Source: Bilabrum cf. latius (lineage: Eukaryota; Bigyra: Bicosoecida; Bigyra; Bicosoecida). From it: a stretch of 64,000 nt of DNA. Position numbers and translations under genes: made by a program. The notes under the pieces were generated by a model. The model saw only the letters and a list, made by a program, of their open reading frames with translations. It did no database searches and had not been told where the DNA came from. The stretch is from positions 434,001-498,000 of the forward strand of contig OZ237737.1 of NCBI GenBank assembly GCA_965178125.1. Direction: 5' to 3'. Below are positions 11,297-24,203 of the stretch, piece after piece; position 1 is the first letter of the stretch, and each line of letters opens with the position of its first letter.

Positions 11297-14200
11297 ATGG
11301 AGAAACCCACCAAACCAGATGGATCTGGTCGAACCTAGCTATCAAGCACGGGTATGACCAGGCCAAAGCGCGCTGCGAGCGCCAACGTATCGGTGCTTCT
11401 GGCGCAATTGAAAACAGAAATGCAGCCTGCTCCAAGCTCCGGCTCTGGGGACGATTGCCCCAAAGCAAACGTTGCCCAGCCTGGTGATGAAACTAAGCAT
11501 GGAGAGAGGAAACGGGATTACCGTACAAAGACACAGGCTGGCGGGCGGCGACGCACGAGCTAGCAAGCTGCGATCTCTGCGGAGCTATCTGGCTTTGCCG
11601 GTAATTTGGCCGAGCGCAATGGATACAGATAGATCGGGCTGCCTCAATAGAATGCGCTCAAGAAGTCTGGATCTGTTTCTGGCATTGGCGCATTTTTCCC
11701 TGCATTTGAAAGCGGTTTGCTTCCTATCGACTCCAACAGTGAGGTCGGTCCACTGTTTTGGAGCTCATTGCAGTATCGCTACTTTTCTGAGGTCTCAGAT
11801 TCAGTGTTTCGAGTTGTAAGATACGTATCAACCTATGGCTCTATGCCATGGTTCGGCCCATCAGCAGATGGGCAACGCGTGCAGCCAGACGCGGTCGCTC
11901 GCGGTTCGATGGCTCTACCACTAGCTCCTTTGGCTGGGAGTGTGCCCGAAGAGGAGGATTCAGAGGAAGACGAAGCCAATCAAGATGGCGGCAGTGCGAA
12001 CAGGAGGTCTTCCTCTATGGCTGGTTACGTTCCGTCGTGGGTAGATTCCGCTCGCCGGCGGCAGAAGCGCGCCGCTGCCCTCTCTGCACACACCACAGCC
12101 TCCCCATCGTCCTCGTCCTCGTCCTCCTCGTCGGGAGTCAATGCATAGACCTCCGGTGGTCCGTTCAACCGCAGTCGACCGAAGCTGCTGCCCAGGCGTC
12201 GCTTGCCCCGCCGATCAGCCGCCCCATTCCCCAGGCTCGGGCCCCCCGCACCAGCGTCTCTGTCAAATGGAGGGGAGAGCATCGACGACCAGGAGCCCCC
12301 CGGCGGCGCATAGTCAGACGCAGAGCGGTTGCTGGCTGACTTGAGCAATGGGAGTGACGGTGCTAACCCGAATGCAAGGGGGTCCAATGCGGCGCAAGGC
12401 TTTGAACAGCAAGACCGCCATGATTCAGGCCGTGCAGAAGGCCGCAAGCAAGGTTAGCAAGAAGCATCGCAAGGAGGCACTGCACACAGTGGCAGTGCGT
12501 CTGGGAAGCTATCCAGCGGTGCAGCGGCAGCGAGTGGATCCCCGAATCAGCCAACCGCTACACTGCTGGAGCAGACGGACCGCCGCATCGAGTTGCTGGA
12601 GCAGCACGCCGCGTCGCTTCGCCGAGCCAACAGGGGACTCGCAGCTAGAGCGCTCGAGTCTATACGGCTCGACCGAGTGGAAGCCGAGCTGGGGATCGGG
12701 GATAGTGCTGCTGAGGCACAGGAGGAGGTGATTGCCATGTATCACGCGCTTTGCGACAAGCATGCCAGGGTTGCGGTCCGTTGTTCTCTGGAAGACGTGC
12801 AGGAGGCAGCAGCGCTCGGGCAGACGGCCACACAGCGCGTGTGGTTTCGCGGCGGAGTGCAGTCTAGCATGCTTGGCTAGCGGCTGCTTGAAACAGGCAC
12901 TTATCAGCCTACGCGGTGGATGGAGACAGGATCGAATGGCCGAAAGGGAAAAGGCAGTGGTACTAGGGGTAGAGGCCGGGGACGAGGTCGCGGCAGAGGC
13001 CGAGGCAGAGGACGTGTCGGGCGTCCCCCAAGCTCGCCCCCGCCTGGCTATCCCATCGCCGATGCCTCGGTACTTAACAGCATTGGCGATTCGCAGGTGG
13101 AGCTCCCAGAGATGACACTTTTGTCGGCGGCTGGACGGAAGCACGGCAGTTTGGGACCTACTGAGGGCGGCCCCATGGACATTGAAGGCGCCGTCACGGA
13201 TGCGGGCTACTTGCCAGCACGATGCGCCGCTGCGAGCGCGACTTACATCCTGGAGTCATCTGTTCTTCCCATGGACGGCATCTAGGTGGAGCTGTCCGCT
13301 GGTAAGGCTTCAAAGGCAGGTGTGCGGGGGCGTGCCGCGCCTTCGTCCTCGGCGTCCTCCTCGGCCTAGCGAAGGGACAGCCGGGCGGATGCCTCAGCTG
13401 GAGGAAATAAACACAGTAGGGCTTCAGCAGTTGGGCGTGCCGGCCGCGATCGCCGCCCTAGCAAGCGAAGCCTAGAAGATGCAGACAATGAGGAACCGCC
13501 AACGCCTGTCGAGTCCGATGCTGACAGCAAGCGAGACAATAGCCCGGCGGTACGCAGCTCGAGCCCAGCGACAACTTTGAAGAACGTAATGCAGGCAGAG
13601 GTGCATCGCCGCCTGCTTCGTGCCACGGCTGCAGACATGGACCACCCCGACTGGGAGCATCCCGCAGTGCGGCTGGCCAATGCGAAAACAAAGTTGGCCG
13701 AAGAGAGATAGCAAGCTGTCGCTTTGACTAGCTCTGGTCACACCAGCACACACGCCATTGCGTCGAGTAGTCGCAAGGCAGGCCGCAAGAAAGCGGGGAG
13801 GAAAAAGAAAAAGTCGACGAGTACCACGCAGAGCGACGATGACACTTCGCCAGCAAGTGCCGAGGATCAAGTGTCGCTAAGTGACGTCTTGATTGCTTGC
13901 ATCGAAGGAGGGGCAGCTGGAGGCACAGGCCATGCAGCCGCAGCGGCCAGGCTGTATGCCGCACTCGAGAAGTGCCGAGACCAAGCAGCAGCAGCTGAAG
14001 AGGAGGAGGAGGAGGAGCAGGAGGCTTTGAAAGGCAATGGGATGGGTGGTGTCGGTGGCAACATTGCCAGCAACGGCCTCCATGGCTGCCTGCTGGATGA
14101 TGAGTTCGACCCGGAAGTCCCCGGGTAGCCGTGGCGATTGAGAGACAGCCTGCGTGCTGCCTGTGGGCTGCCGCCACTCGGGGGTTCCAGTGAGCGCGAC

Positions 14201-17200
14201 GGCGGCCAGGACAGTGGGACTGGAAGAGATCACCCCGCAGTTAGAGCGCAGAGGGGCTCGCTTGTATCCACCAAGAACATCGATGAGTTGCTAGGTGAGG
14301 GCGGAAATTAGGACAGAGGCAGGAGCAGCGGATCTGCCCCGTCTCCAGCTGGCTCCCGCCCGCGCAAGTCTGGCAAGTCGCCTAAAGGAAGATCGACCAA
14401 GGCCTCTCGGAAGCGTAAACGGGGCCAGTCTTCTGTTCGGGAAAGAGCAAGTGCTGGACGGGCCGTAGTGCAGCACAATGCAGCCGGGGTGTCGGACGCT
14501 CTGCGGACAATGTCTATGCTACTGCTGCCCGAAAGAATCACTGATGCTGCAGCTGCCAGGCGGGAGCTAAGGAAGCGAAGGAGCACCGTGTCTGTTGCGG
14601 GGAGCAGCGTAGAAAGCGAAAGCACGTCTGGTGCCCAGGTTCATTTCGATCCCCGTGCTGTCCTCCTCTAGCGGAGGTTGCAGGGAAAACGCGTGCGACC
14701 CGATGCGGCCTCACTCAGCGAGAGTAACAGCGTTTTGCTTCCATCAAATGGAGAAGCAGAGATTGTTCCCATGGACCAGGGTCGCTCCGCGTTCCGGTTG
14801 CTCCTTGCTCAGGAAGAGCAGGCAGCTCGCGGCATGGTTGCCTTGGCCGTGCAGCCGAGGGAGACTGGCGGCTCACGGGCGGGATCATCATCATGCGGAC
14901 TCCCTGCCACCGAGTGGCTCGCGTCTCTCCCACGAGCGGGTACGGTGGGTGGATCCACAGCCACCATGGATGGATTGCTACGAGCCGGCTGGGACATTGG
15001 CGAGTCGCAGGCTCGGCTGGATGAGGAGGCAAAGGCCCTTGGTCTTGTGCCTTGCGATTTTGACCTTGCCAGTCCGAGGGTGCCCTCCGCCGCGCCGGGC
15101 GCCAGCGGGGAGGAGGAGCTGCCGATTGACACATTTCTAGGTACGACCGTCGCTCCCTGGGCCGTCGATGAAGTTCTTCAAGAGCTTCGAGCTTCGCTGT
15201 CGGATGCCCCGTAGCACATGCTTGAAGGCGGCATTGTGCCAGTGAATGGTGTGAGGGCGGCTGCGACCGTGCCACCCAGCGGAGCGTCCAGCACCGAGCT
15301 CACTCGGGACCGGATCCCCCATGTTTCGACGGATAAAGAGCCTGGTAATGCATCTTCTGAGAACAATCGCGTTGACGATCAAGCTGATATGGAGGAGAAG
15401 GGACCAGCCGATGCACCACCCGGCTGGGCCGAGTCCAAGCTTGGGTCACAGCCAGTCGAAGCATCTACATCACAGGAAGGGGCTAAAGCCGCTCACCAGG
15501 CCGTTGCTCTTCCGAACGGATAGTTAGTATCAGAAGCTGCGTCTGATGAGACGATCGTGCACGCCCTTGTGCGTCTCAAATTGCTTGACCCGGAGGATGC
15601 TCGAGCTGCGGGGTTCAAGATAAGCAAGACCACCGCGAGGTGTTTCTCGTACGGAAGAGGGAGTGACACCGTGGAGCCGTTCGGTGCCGTGTGGAAGCGG
15701 TTGTCCGTCTAGCAAAGGACCTCTATCGTCGATCTCCTGAGTCCGAAGCAAGAGAGCGACAGCGAAGGAGAGAGTAACTCAATGAGGGATGGAGAGGAGA
15801 GCAATTCCATTGTCGACGCGCCCCAGCTAGCCTAGAAGGACTAGCAAGAACAGAGCAAATCCAAATCTGACGTCACTACCGCGTTACGGCAGGCGAGAGC
15901 TGGTCGTTTCATCGGCAGACCCATCGGCTGGCACATTGCTGCTGCTCTGGGCTCAAGCCTTGCGGTGACACCGACTGGGGATGCGTCATACGACTCTGAC
16001 GTGTCGCGGTTCCTCATGAAAGATGCGCAGACCCAGGGCGGTCTCAACGGAGCGGCGCTGCTGCCCAGCCGCATGGCCGATCTTGAGCAAGGTCAGGCGC
16101 AGAGAAGTGAGCAAAGAGAATCACCAGTGTTAGGCGGTATCTCACCGGCTGCCCTGTTGCAAGCCAGCCTAAGCGAGACGCAGAAGAGACGGGTGCGGAT
16201 GCTAGCAGCGGCTGCGTTGGTGCCGTTGCCCTCTGCCTCGCTGGCTGTAAGGATGCGTGCGAACTGCAAGGCGCTCTCGCAGCATGGTCTCCTGGTTGAC
16301 GTGAAGTAGGAGGCGGCTGCAGAGGATGCCCGCAAATAGACTGCCGCCTCGTCATCATTGGCCACTGGTCTTGCTGCTAAGTCATCTCATGGGGCTGACA
16401 AGGCGCCCAGCGCATTATCTGGGACTGTCGCTGTTTCCAGCGCCTCCGACGTGCGTGATAGACAAGCTGCAAGCTCACGTGATTCGCACGACGAGTCTCC
16501 GGATCAAGTCGATCGTGCCGCCCCACGACAGCGTCGGGCAGGCCGGCAGCGTGCCTCGTTCGGTAGCCTGACCCAAGCCAGCAGTGGTGTTAGCCGAGAG
16601 CCTATGCGTGTGGCTGGTGCCCTGGAAGCGCAGCTGCGGGGGAATCCGTGGGCGCTGCTGTGCATGGACGAGCGTGGGGTCCCATCGAAGGTAGCAGGTC
16701 TCAAGTCTGACACCGTGAGACTAGCCCTGGGCTTGTGGCACTCCGGTGCCTCGGGTGCCTACCGCATAGGGATGCACCCGCAGGTGGGTGGAGTTGCCAC
16801 CCACTACCATGGCTAGCCACCGCAAGGCTTTTCTGATCCTGTGCCGGCTGACGTGCATTTGCAGCTTGTGGAGGACCTTCACTGGTTTGGCATGCACGTC
16901 CCGATGGGAGCCAGGGTGGAGGCTCGAGACGAGCTCATGGACTGGTGCACCGGGGTGGTGGTGGGGGAGCGCAGGGACGCAGGGGCTGTGCGACGGTACG
17001 TTCGAGTGCGGTTCGACGGCTGGGGCCCTGGATTCGACGAGTGGGTGCGAGTCGTGCCAGAGAAGGTGGATCCGGGGGATGGGGCGGAAGGAGCAGCCGA
17101 AGCGGCCATGGTGCGAGTGCAGTCCTCCGGCGCAGATCAGCAGCAGCTGGCCCCTTTGGGTCCGCCGACAGGCGGATCAGCGTCTGGAAGCCGCAAGGCA

Positions 17201-17344
17201 AAGCGCCGGCGCGTGGATGCCCCAGGAAAGGGGGTCGTCGGGGTACCGTCGAGGCTCAAACTGTCGTGGTAGGAGGCAGCACCTTGTGGATTTCGAGTGT
17301 GGCTGGCTCCCCCTGGGACGTTTGTCGGTTTTCTCGACGGCTGA
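11297..17344 (+). CDS. Giant RG-rich protein with tudor/chromo-barrel-like domain (2015 aa)
   Basis: One frame runs from ATG at 11297 (the first ATG after an in-frame TGA at 11273) to TGA 17342-17344, a 6-kb open frame with more than twenty in-frame TAGs and no TAA or TGA. Most of the protein is low-complexity Ser/Ala/Glu/Lys-rich sequence. There is an Arg-Gly run around residues 557-575, several Lys/Arg clusters that look like nuclear localisation signals, and a Glu run near residue 905. Near the C-terminus, about residues 1868-1925, a segment beginning MGARVEARDELMDWCTG and ending FDGWGPGFDEWVRV fits the tudor-knot/MBT/chromo-barrel pattern of small beta-barrels that bind methylated lysine or DNA. 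A basic RKAKRRR motif follows. A nuclear, chromatin-associated role is inferred. The intron-free model is not tested. Confidence 0.7.
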
Positions 17345-17627
17345 CGGGTGGTCAGGTTTTTTGTGGCAACTTTGGATTTCCGACGTGAAGAGCCCCGCAG
17401 AAGACAAATTTTTGTGAATTGCAAAGAAACTACAATTAAAATGCAAATAAACAACGGATAAAGCGGCCAAGTACTGTGCGGCAGGTACCGCGACTGAAAT
17501 CCGACATCCTGGATCGTGTCCAGATCGACACCGCACGCCAGATATCAATCACCAGCTGCCAACAAGCTGTTCCTCATCCGTTTGTCGGACCTGAAGATGC
17601 TTGTGAGGCGGCCAGAAAGCATGATTA
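17345..17627. other. Convergent 3' intergenic region
   Basis: This is the gap between two tail-to-tail genes. It is AT-richer than its flanks. An AATAAA-like motif lies at about 17447 on the plus strand, about 100 bp past the TGA of the upstream gene, and may be its polyadenylation signal. Confidence 0.45.
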
Positions 17628-20600
17628 TCATAGGAGCTGGCCATCGAGGGCAGCTGCTCCCGATGAAGCCGGCACAGCCACACGACGCTGCGACCCACTG
17701 GCCGGTGGACCGCTGCTTCCAGCCGATGCTGGCTGTAGCGCGGGACCTGGCACGAATGGGTTCGGCAACTGCTCGATCGATTGCGCATTAAGCGCGGCCC
17801 AGACGAAGAATGCCTTGCGGTGTGCCGGCAGCATCGGCCGCAGGAGAGCTGCAAGCCTGTCATACAACGGGAACCGGAGCCATTCCAGAGCGCCGAATTT
17901 GGGCGGGCCACCTGTGTTCGACTTGGACACGCTGACCACTCCAGATAGAGCCTTGATGGCATCACTGGACTGCGCTACCGCGCGCAAGTTGAACGGAAAC
18001 TCTGTCTCTTGCAAGAGAGAGCTGATAGCAAGCTCGGCAGGGGGTCCCTGCGGCACCACGGCACCTCGCTGGCTGGCCTCACCAAACTGCTGGTGCTCGC
18101 AGTTTGCAAGTGGGAGCCTACCCTGCATGGGGCGAGCGTGACTTCGCGCTTGCGTGTCTAGCGCCTGCTTGGCAGCAGTTGCCGCGCTCCGGTACGCCGA
18201 GTTCCTGCGCAGCATCACAAGAGCGCTCTGGAGCGCCACTGCGAACTGACGCTCGGTGGCGCGCTGTCGTGTTTCCATCCCCGCAAGCCGCCGTTTCTGG
18301 TCCTCCGTTAGCTGAAGCACAGCGGCAAGGTCGGTTCCTAGCTCCTAGGTACGGCGGGAGGAAGCCTGTGTACCAGCATCGGCAGCCGATGCAGCCGCCG
18401 TGGCTGTGTGCAGCATGCAGCGGGTGCCACCCAACGCTCCGAGCGCGTCGCCTCTCCGAATCTGCAGGCTACTTTCCTCCAGCAAGGCGACTGCACGAGC
18501 CTGAAGGGAGGCACAATCGTTGAAGCGAGCTTTACCGACCGCAGCACCCGCATGCCTTCCGCACAGAGTATTCATCAGTACACCTCGCTTCGCTCTTGAC
18601 GCTACGATGTCAGAGGCGTACGACGTCGCTGCGTCCGCCACTGCCAGCCCCGTGCCGGTGGTATCCAGGGTGGTTGAAATAACTTTGGCCTTCGGCTTCG
18701 GTACGAACACACTGGGCGTGGAGTGCCCGCTGCCTATGCCAGACGAGTGCGGCGACCCAATTTCGAAGACCCTGCTGCTATCGCGACCCATCCGTTGCGT
18801 GTGCGCGGCCACAGCGCACTGCTGTTCCACTGCCATGTCTCGGTGCAGCTGCGACCAAACTGCCTGCACGTCCGGCTCGTCGTCCTTGCCGGACGGAACG
18901 TTCGGGGATTCGTCGAACCGGACAATCGCGTTGGCAACCACTTGCTCCGGCTTCACGTACCTGGCAGCGGCTTTTGGCATGGGAACCCCCTGGGTTGTGC
19001 CAGCCTGTACCGCTGCCTTATGGTACCCATCCAGTCCCTCCAACGCCCTCACGTCCAGATTCGATGCGTCCTTCATGGATGCGCGCAGATCAGATAGCGG
19101 CGGAGGGTGCAGCTTTCCATCCTTACTCCTCCGTGGAAGCCTCACTTTGTTCACTCCCCACTTGAAGGCAACCAACCTCCCGTGCTGATGCTGCAGATCT
19201 GCCCTCTCGACGATGAGCCCGGCGATCCGCTCCCTCACTCGCTGCCTGCGCAACTGTGCCGTGTTGCGGTTTCGCGCCAGGCGCTCTTCCTTGGAACGAG
19301 TCCCGCCAGATGAGCTCGCGGCAGACCGGCCGCGGCCCGCCTGCTGAAAGTCAGCGGCTGAGTGTCCCGGCTTCGCAAGCCCTTTCGCAACGATTTCTCG
19401 AACGGCAGCAGTGGCTGGCATGGAGAATCTGATCCCCGGTAATGGCTCGACGTCCGCGTTGATGGAAGGGGTCAGGGTCGCAGCTGCCCGCACCTGTGTG
19501 GTTGCAGCACCGCGGCCGGCAATGTGGCCGGACAAGGCACCGCGTCGTGATGTAACTGCCTGTCGCAGGCTGCCTCTCCGCACGCCGACTGCATTTTTCT
19601 GCTGCTGCAGGCCTGCATACCCCTGGAGCTGCTGCTGCGTGGCACCTTGGCTACCAGCATCACGGCTGCCGCCCCTGGCCGGCGCCCCTGCCCTTCTGCC
19701 ATCTACACGCATCCCGTCCATTCGAGTTCCTCCACTATCATCGACCTCACTGACGTCGTCGTACAAGATCTCTGACCCCGCTAAGGACCTCAGGAGTGCC
19801 CTGCCTGCCGATGCTGCCTTGCGAGACGGGCGGCTGCGGGTCGATGGCTCGGCCTGGCCAGGAGACCCTTGGCCTTGGCCTGTTCGCGCACTTCGTCCTT
19901 TCTCCTGGTAATCCTCATCGTCTGCGCTCGCAGCTGTGAGAAGGCTGTTTGTGCGAGAGCTGCGGTGCGAACGGCCCGAGTGCTGGGCGACGCTTGCAGA
20001 TGCCGCACCTGCACTTGCCAAGGCGGCTCCAAAGCTCGCGCTTCCGCCCACAGCACTCGGCACACGAGAAGCGTCCAGGCCCTCAGACGCGGCGGGAATT
20101 GCCCCTAACTAGACACCCGATGCAATTGGGGCGGTCGCTTGCCCTGAGGCGCCGAATGGCGGCTGTGGTGGAGCAAGCGGTGACGACGCTTCTTCCATGC
20201 TGCGGGCTGCCGCGCCGTCTCCGCCCCCGAGACTTCGATTCTGCCTTGTTCGCTTCCTGCTAGAGATAGGAGAAGATGGTCCTGTCTAGGGCTAGGCGCC
20301 GCGCGAGCCTATAATCGCAGACCCGGCAGTGGACCTTGGGTGTCGGCTCGATGCTGCGCGACTTGACGCAGCTGCCGCGCTGCCGCTTGCGATGGCAGCT
20401 TCAACTGCTCGCTCCAACAGATTATGACCAGACACTGCTATTTCCTGCCGGGCAGGGTTGTCCTCGCGCGCGTTGCTTCCTTCGGACCTGGCTGTTGTGC
20501 CGCCGGTGGATCCACTCGCGGAAATTTCTGCCCCCGATTCGGGCACGGTCGGAAGGCCTGATGCATGGCCTGAGGGGAGTGTTGAAATCAATGACCCGTT

Positions 20601-21150
20601 TCCCCAACCTTGGGGAAGCACCGAATTGCCAGTTGTGCCAAGCTGTGAGCTTGATGAGCGACCGGACTCGCCTGGCAAATAGTGCGCCGACGGTGCTAAC
20701 CTCTCCTCGTGCAGTATGGAACCCGGTACAGAATCTGATGTACTTTGACGCGAGTGCGGTCGCGGCCGCTCGTTTCCCGCTTTTGAGTCAGGGTTGACAG
20801 AAAGCATCCCGAAATCTACGGACAAGCCGGAGTGCACCACTCCAGTCGGCTGTTCTGCCTCTCCCGATTCGGGCAACAAGCCTGCAGTGAGAAGTTTGAA
20901 TAAAGCGTTTTATAAAACATGCAAAATTGCTGTACCATAGCCTCATCTAGGGACAAACAGCGACGGGACCCGCGGATTTCTTACTGTCATTTGAGTTTTC
21001 GGCCGGAAACATGTCATGGGTTGGAGTTCTCCAAGTCCCACGAGGGGCTGTTCTTTTCCGAGGTCTACCATCTTCGTTGCCTTCTTTCCCTTCCATCATT
21101 GCCTCAAAGATCTTTGCTTTTGCTGCTGCTTTGCGAGGTTCCGCCGCCAT
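17628..21150 (-). CDS. bZIP-like putative transcription factor (about 1139 aa, 2 exons)
   Basis: Exon 1 is 21150-20985, exon 2 is 20881-17628, ending at TGA 17628-17630. In-frame TAGs lie at 20292, 20286, near 20108, 18345 and elsewhere. Around residues 584-625 a basic segment RLARNRNTAQLRRQRVRER is followed by spaced Ile/Leu. It fits the bZIP basic region pattern (Asn, seven residues, Arg) with a short zipper-like helix. A second charged coiled-coil-like segment, DQKRRLAGMETRQRATERQ, lies near residue 945. The rest is Ser/Ala/Gly-rich, with basic clusters near the N-terminus (RPRKRTAPR). A nuclear DNA-binding role is inferred from the basic region alone; the zipper is weak, so a non-bZIP coiled coil is possible. 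It is divergent from the membrane protein at 21398. Confidence 0.65.
20882..20984 (-). other. Intron in the bZIP-like gene (103 nt)
   Basis: The donor is GTAAGA after GACA and the acceptor is CACTGCAG. The intron is AT-rich and contains TAA in the frame of exon 2. Phase-1 splicing joins the ATG-containing exon to the long frame exactly. Confidence 0.75.
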
Positions 21151-21397
21151 GACGTGCGCGGCGACAAGCGCCTGCGGCCGAGGTGGGGTCGCGGTTTCGT
21201 AGCCGCTGTGCTTCGAGCCACCGGTGGAGTTGTAGCGATGCTTCACGATTTGCGATCATGTGAGAACCCGATAAAGATTATGTTGAACAAGCTTGGCATA
21301 TTAGCTCATCCCGACCATGACGACCTCTCCAAAGCCAGTATCTGATTTGCTGCAATACGTACCATGCTGCAGAAGTGAATTCCGGTCCGCTGTAGCC

Positions 21398-24043
21398 ATG
21401 GACCACCCAGCACTGTATCCAGACTCGTGCTCGAGTTGTTTTACTCGTCTATGTGGATTTAGTCCAGGCAAGTATGCGGAATAGCGGCATACATCACCCT
21501 GTTAGACGAAGTGTTGCTGCAGCGGCGTTGACGTTTGCCTCGTTATTGCTCCGTGCATGTACAAATCGGACGACGGTGGTTCTGTCACGTGTACCAGTAT
21601 TTGCAGGCACACTGTTCGCGGCTTCTGTCTCATTGCAAGCCTGTGGGTGTGCCTGAGCTGGTTTGCACAAGGAGTCGCAATCGCTTTCGGCACAGTCACG
21701 CCTCCCATCATCGGGTGGAGATCGGCCCAAGGGGCGGACACGATGACGGCAGCAACTAGTGGCATAATGCTGGCTGCGACAGGAATCGCCGGCTGGTGGA
21801 TGATGGCTCGCCTTGAGCAGGACGGTGAGTTGCTTCGGCACAGCTGGTGTGCATTTCGAGCAGGCAAGGCAGCACGAGCTAAATAGGGGGGAACCGAGGG
21901 CGATTTTGAAAGCGTCAAAACCTCAGTCATCTCTAATGCTGGACGAGCTGGCAATATCTCGGAATCTGGAGACGCGTACAGGCGCAACCCGCTGGCATTC
22001 GCTGGAGGAGCCAAGCCTTCGAGACTGGAATTTGCGCCTGAGCAGGTGTCTGAGCAGGAGATGACCGGTGCTACCGCGCGCGATGGTGGCAAGCACACCC
22101 CAAGTGGAACATCAGCTCGCGGGCGAGCACATCACATGCCGTCCTCGGGGCCCAGCATCACGACCGCTGGCAGCCTCGCGCTGCTTCGCAGCGCCGCCAT
22201 CTTCTCTGCGGCTAGGCGACGGAGGGAGAGAGCCGACTCGGAATCGAACCAGTCAATCGATAGCGAGCATACCACCGATTCAGAGGGCGCGACCAGCGCT
22301 GGTGAGCACGGTCGGGCAGCCGAGCGCCATCGCCGCGTGAAACGGCTCGTCGCCGATCGGCGCAGGTCGATCGACACGACCTTCGGTTCGACGCAGGCGC
22401 GATCGTTCTATGGCAGGGCAGCAAAAGGATCAGTTGAGCCCATTCATGAGATAGACGAAGTTTCATTGGGGTAGGAAGACCCGCTCGTGGTTACTAGGGT
22501 GGGCTAGATAGCTGCACCTGGCAGAGCAGCCAGCGAAGCCAGTGAAAGAGGCAGCTGCGCAACCGCGAGCCCAGCCGGATCGTTTGAAGCGAAAGTTTCC
22601 GCGAGAACAACTGCAGTAGAGCTCGTAGCTATGCAGTCGAACGCACCTGCACCCATACCATCTAGCCAGCCGTCACCTGGCCAGAACGGGGCAGGCGTAG
22701 TCGCTTCCCCTGGCAGGCTAAATCAACGGGCAGGCCCGCAAAGGCCGGCAGATCGCCCAAAAGCACCGCCAAGGAACGGCATTAGAGTTGGGCCAACGGT
22801 GTCGAACCCCCCCGGCAGGAATGGCTCTCAGCGTGCCATGTCTTGGAAGGCAACAGGATCCGAGAGGCAGGCCATGGTGCAGGCAGCACGAGCAGCACAC
22901 AATGAGTTTGGAGCGAGGGGCGAGCACGAGGGCTAGGCATTGGACAAGAAGACGATTCATAGCAGGGCGGGCAGCATGACACTCAAAGAAGACACGGGGC
23001 GTGCGTCGTCGTTTTGTGCAGATACACCCAGCCTGTCGGATTGTGCGGTGCTGTGCTCCTCAATCGGGGCCACGTGCCGCCCAAGCGCGCGCCTAGAGGC
23101 AGTGTCCGTTGGCGGCGCGCTCGTCGGGCTCTTGATCGGCATTCTGGCGGAGTTTTTCAAGGGTGTTACAACCGTGTCCGACGCTGTGGGCGACACGAAC
23201 ACGTCTGAGGAGAACCAGGCCCGGTCCTCCATTGCCGGGTCAGACACGGCAGGCTACCAGATAGCAGACGTGCTGCTGACCCTCGTTGGCCTGGCCATAG
23301 CTGCACTTGTGCACGCAGTTTCATGCGCTGCCGTGGCGCGCATTTTGCAGATGCACTCTGAGGCTGCGCTGGGTGTATCTAGGCAGTTGCTGCAGGCGGC
23401 AGCAGAGGACGATCCATCCGAAGCGAGGTCGTTGGTAAAGCGCGCTGTCCTGGACCACCAGCGGGTCAGGCTGCGCGTAGATGCCTTTAACACCTAGCTG
23501 GGGTTTTACGTCACCGCGATCACGATGCTGTTTGTGCTCACCACGGCCACGTTCGTGCTTCTTGCCGTGCTGGAGTTTGGGTAGACGGAGGATCCGTGGC
23601 TGTGGCACGACTACGCTCGTGGCGCCTTTGCCATCTACTCCGGGGTCCCGACAGGAAGCGTGGTGATCGCGGGTGCTCGACTCACCACTGCTCTGCGCAC
23701 CACGGCCCAGGCGGCCTCTGCCCTGATCGCGGATGACGACAACGAAGATGAAGATTAGGTTGTGTCGAAGTTGGGCGCGCAGGGAGCAGCGGCCGCCGTG
23801 GGGATCGGGAGTTTCAGCGGTGCAGACTCCGAGGCGGGGCACGCGGGGAGCCGCGACCGGCTAACTGCTGCGTATGTCAGTCAGGTGCAGACGTATTTTA
23901 CTCTGTGGCTGGGCGCAGACCAGCCCGGTGCGAAGTTCCTAGGCAATGTCGTGATCGAGTTCCGGCTGCTCGGTCGGCTCGGGTATGTTCTCCTTGCGGG
24001 GCTATTCTCCGCGATCCAGCTGCGGCTACGAACGATTGAGTGA
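21398..24043 (+). CDS. Multipass membrane protein (881 aa)
   Basis: The frame runs from ATG at 21398 to TGA 24041-24043, with TAGs near 21470, 21488, 21884, 22472, 22508, 22934, 23495, 23582 and 23756. The first 50 residues are Cys-rich. Hydrophobic segments lie at about residues 70-95 (CLIASLWVCLSWFAQGVAIA), 110-130, 567-590 (VGGALVGLLIGILAEFF), 620-645 and 700-725 (ITMLFVLTTATFVLLAVLEF), so the protein probably has five or more membrane passes. A long hydrophilic Arg/Ser/Glu-rich loop separates the first two from the rest. I recognise no family. The start is the first ATG of the frame that keeps the Cys-rich leader; an earlier exon is possible. Confidence 0.65.
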
Positions 24044-24203
24044 GCAAGGCATACAGGTGCACAATGCCAACCAAACGAAGACCGCGAAGTAGCGCGGTGG
24101 CCACCAATGTTCGTCAAGAGGGCGGTGAATGTTCGTTTGTTGCCTAGTTGCGTGGGGAATCTGATTATTTATTGCCAAGGGAAACAGCAACATTTTGACC
24201 AGC

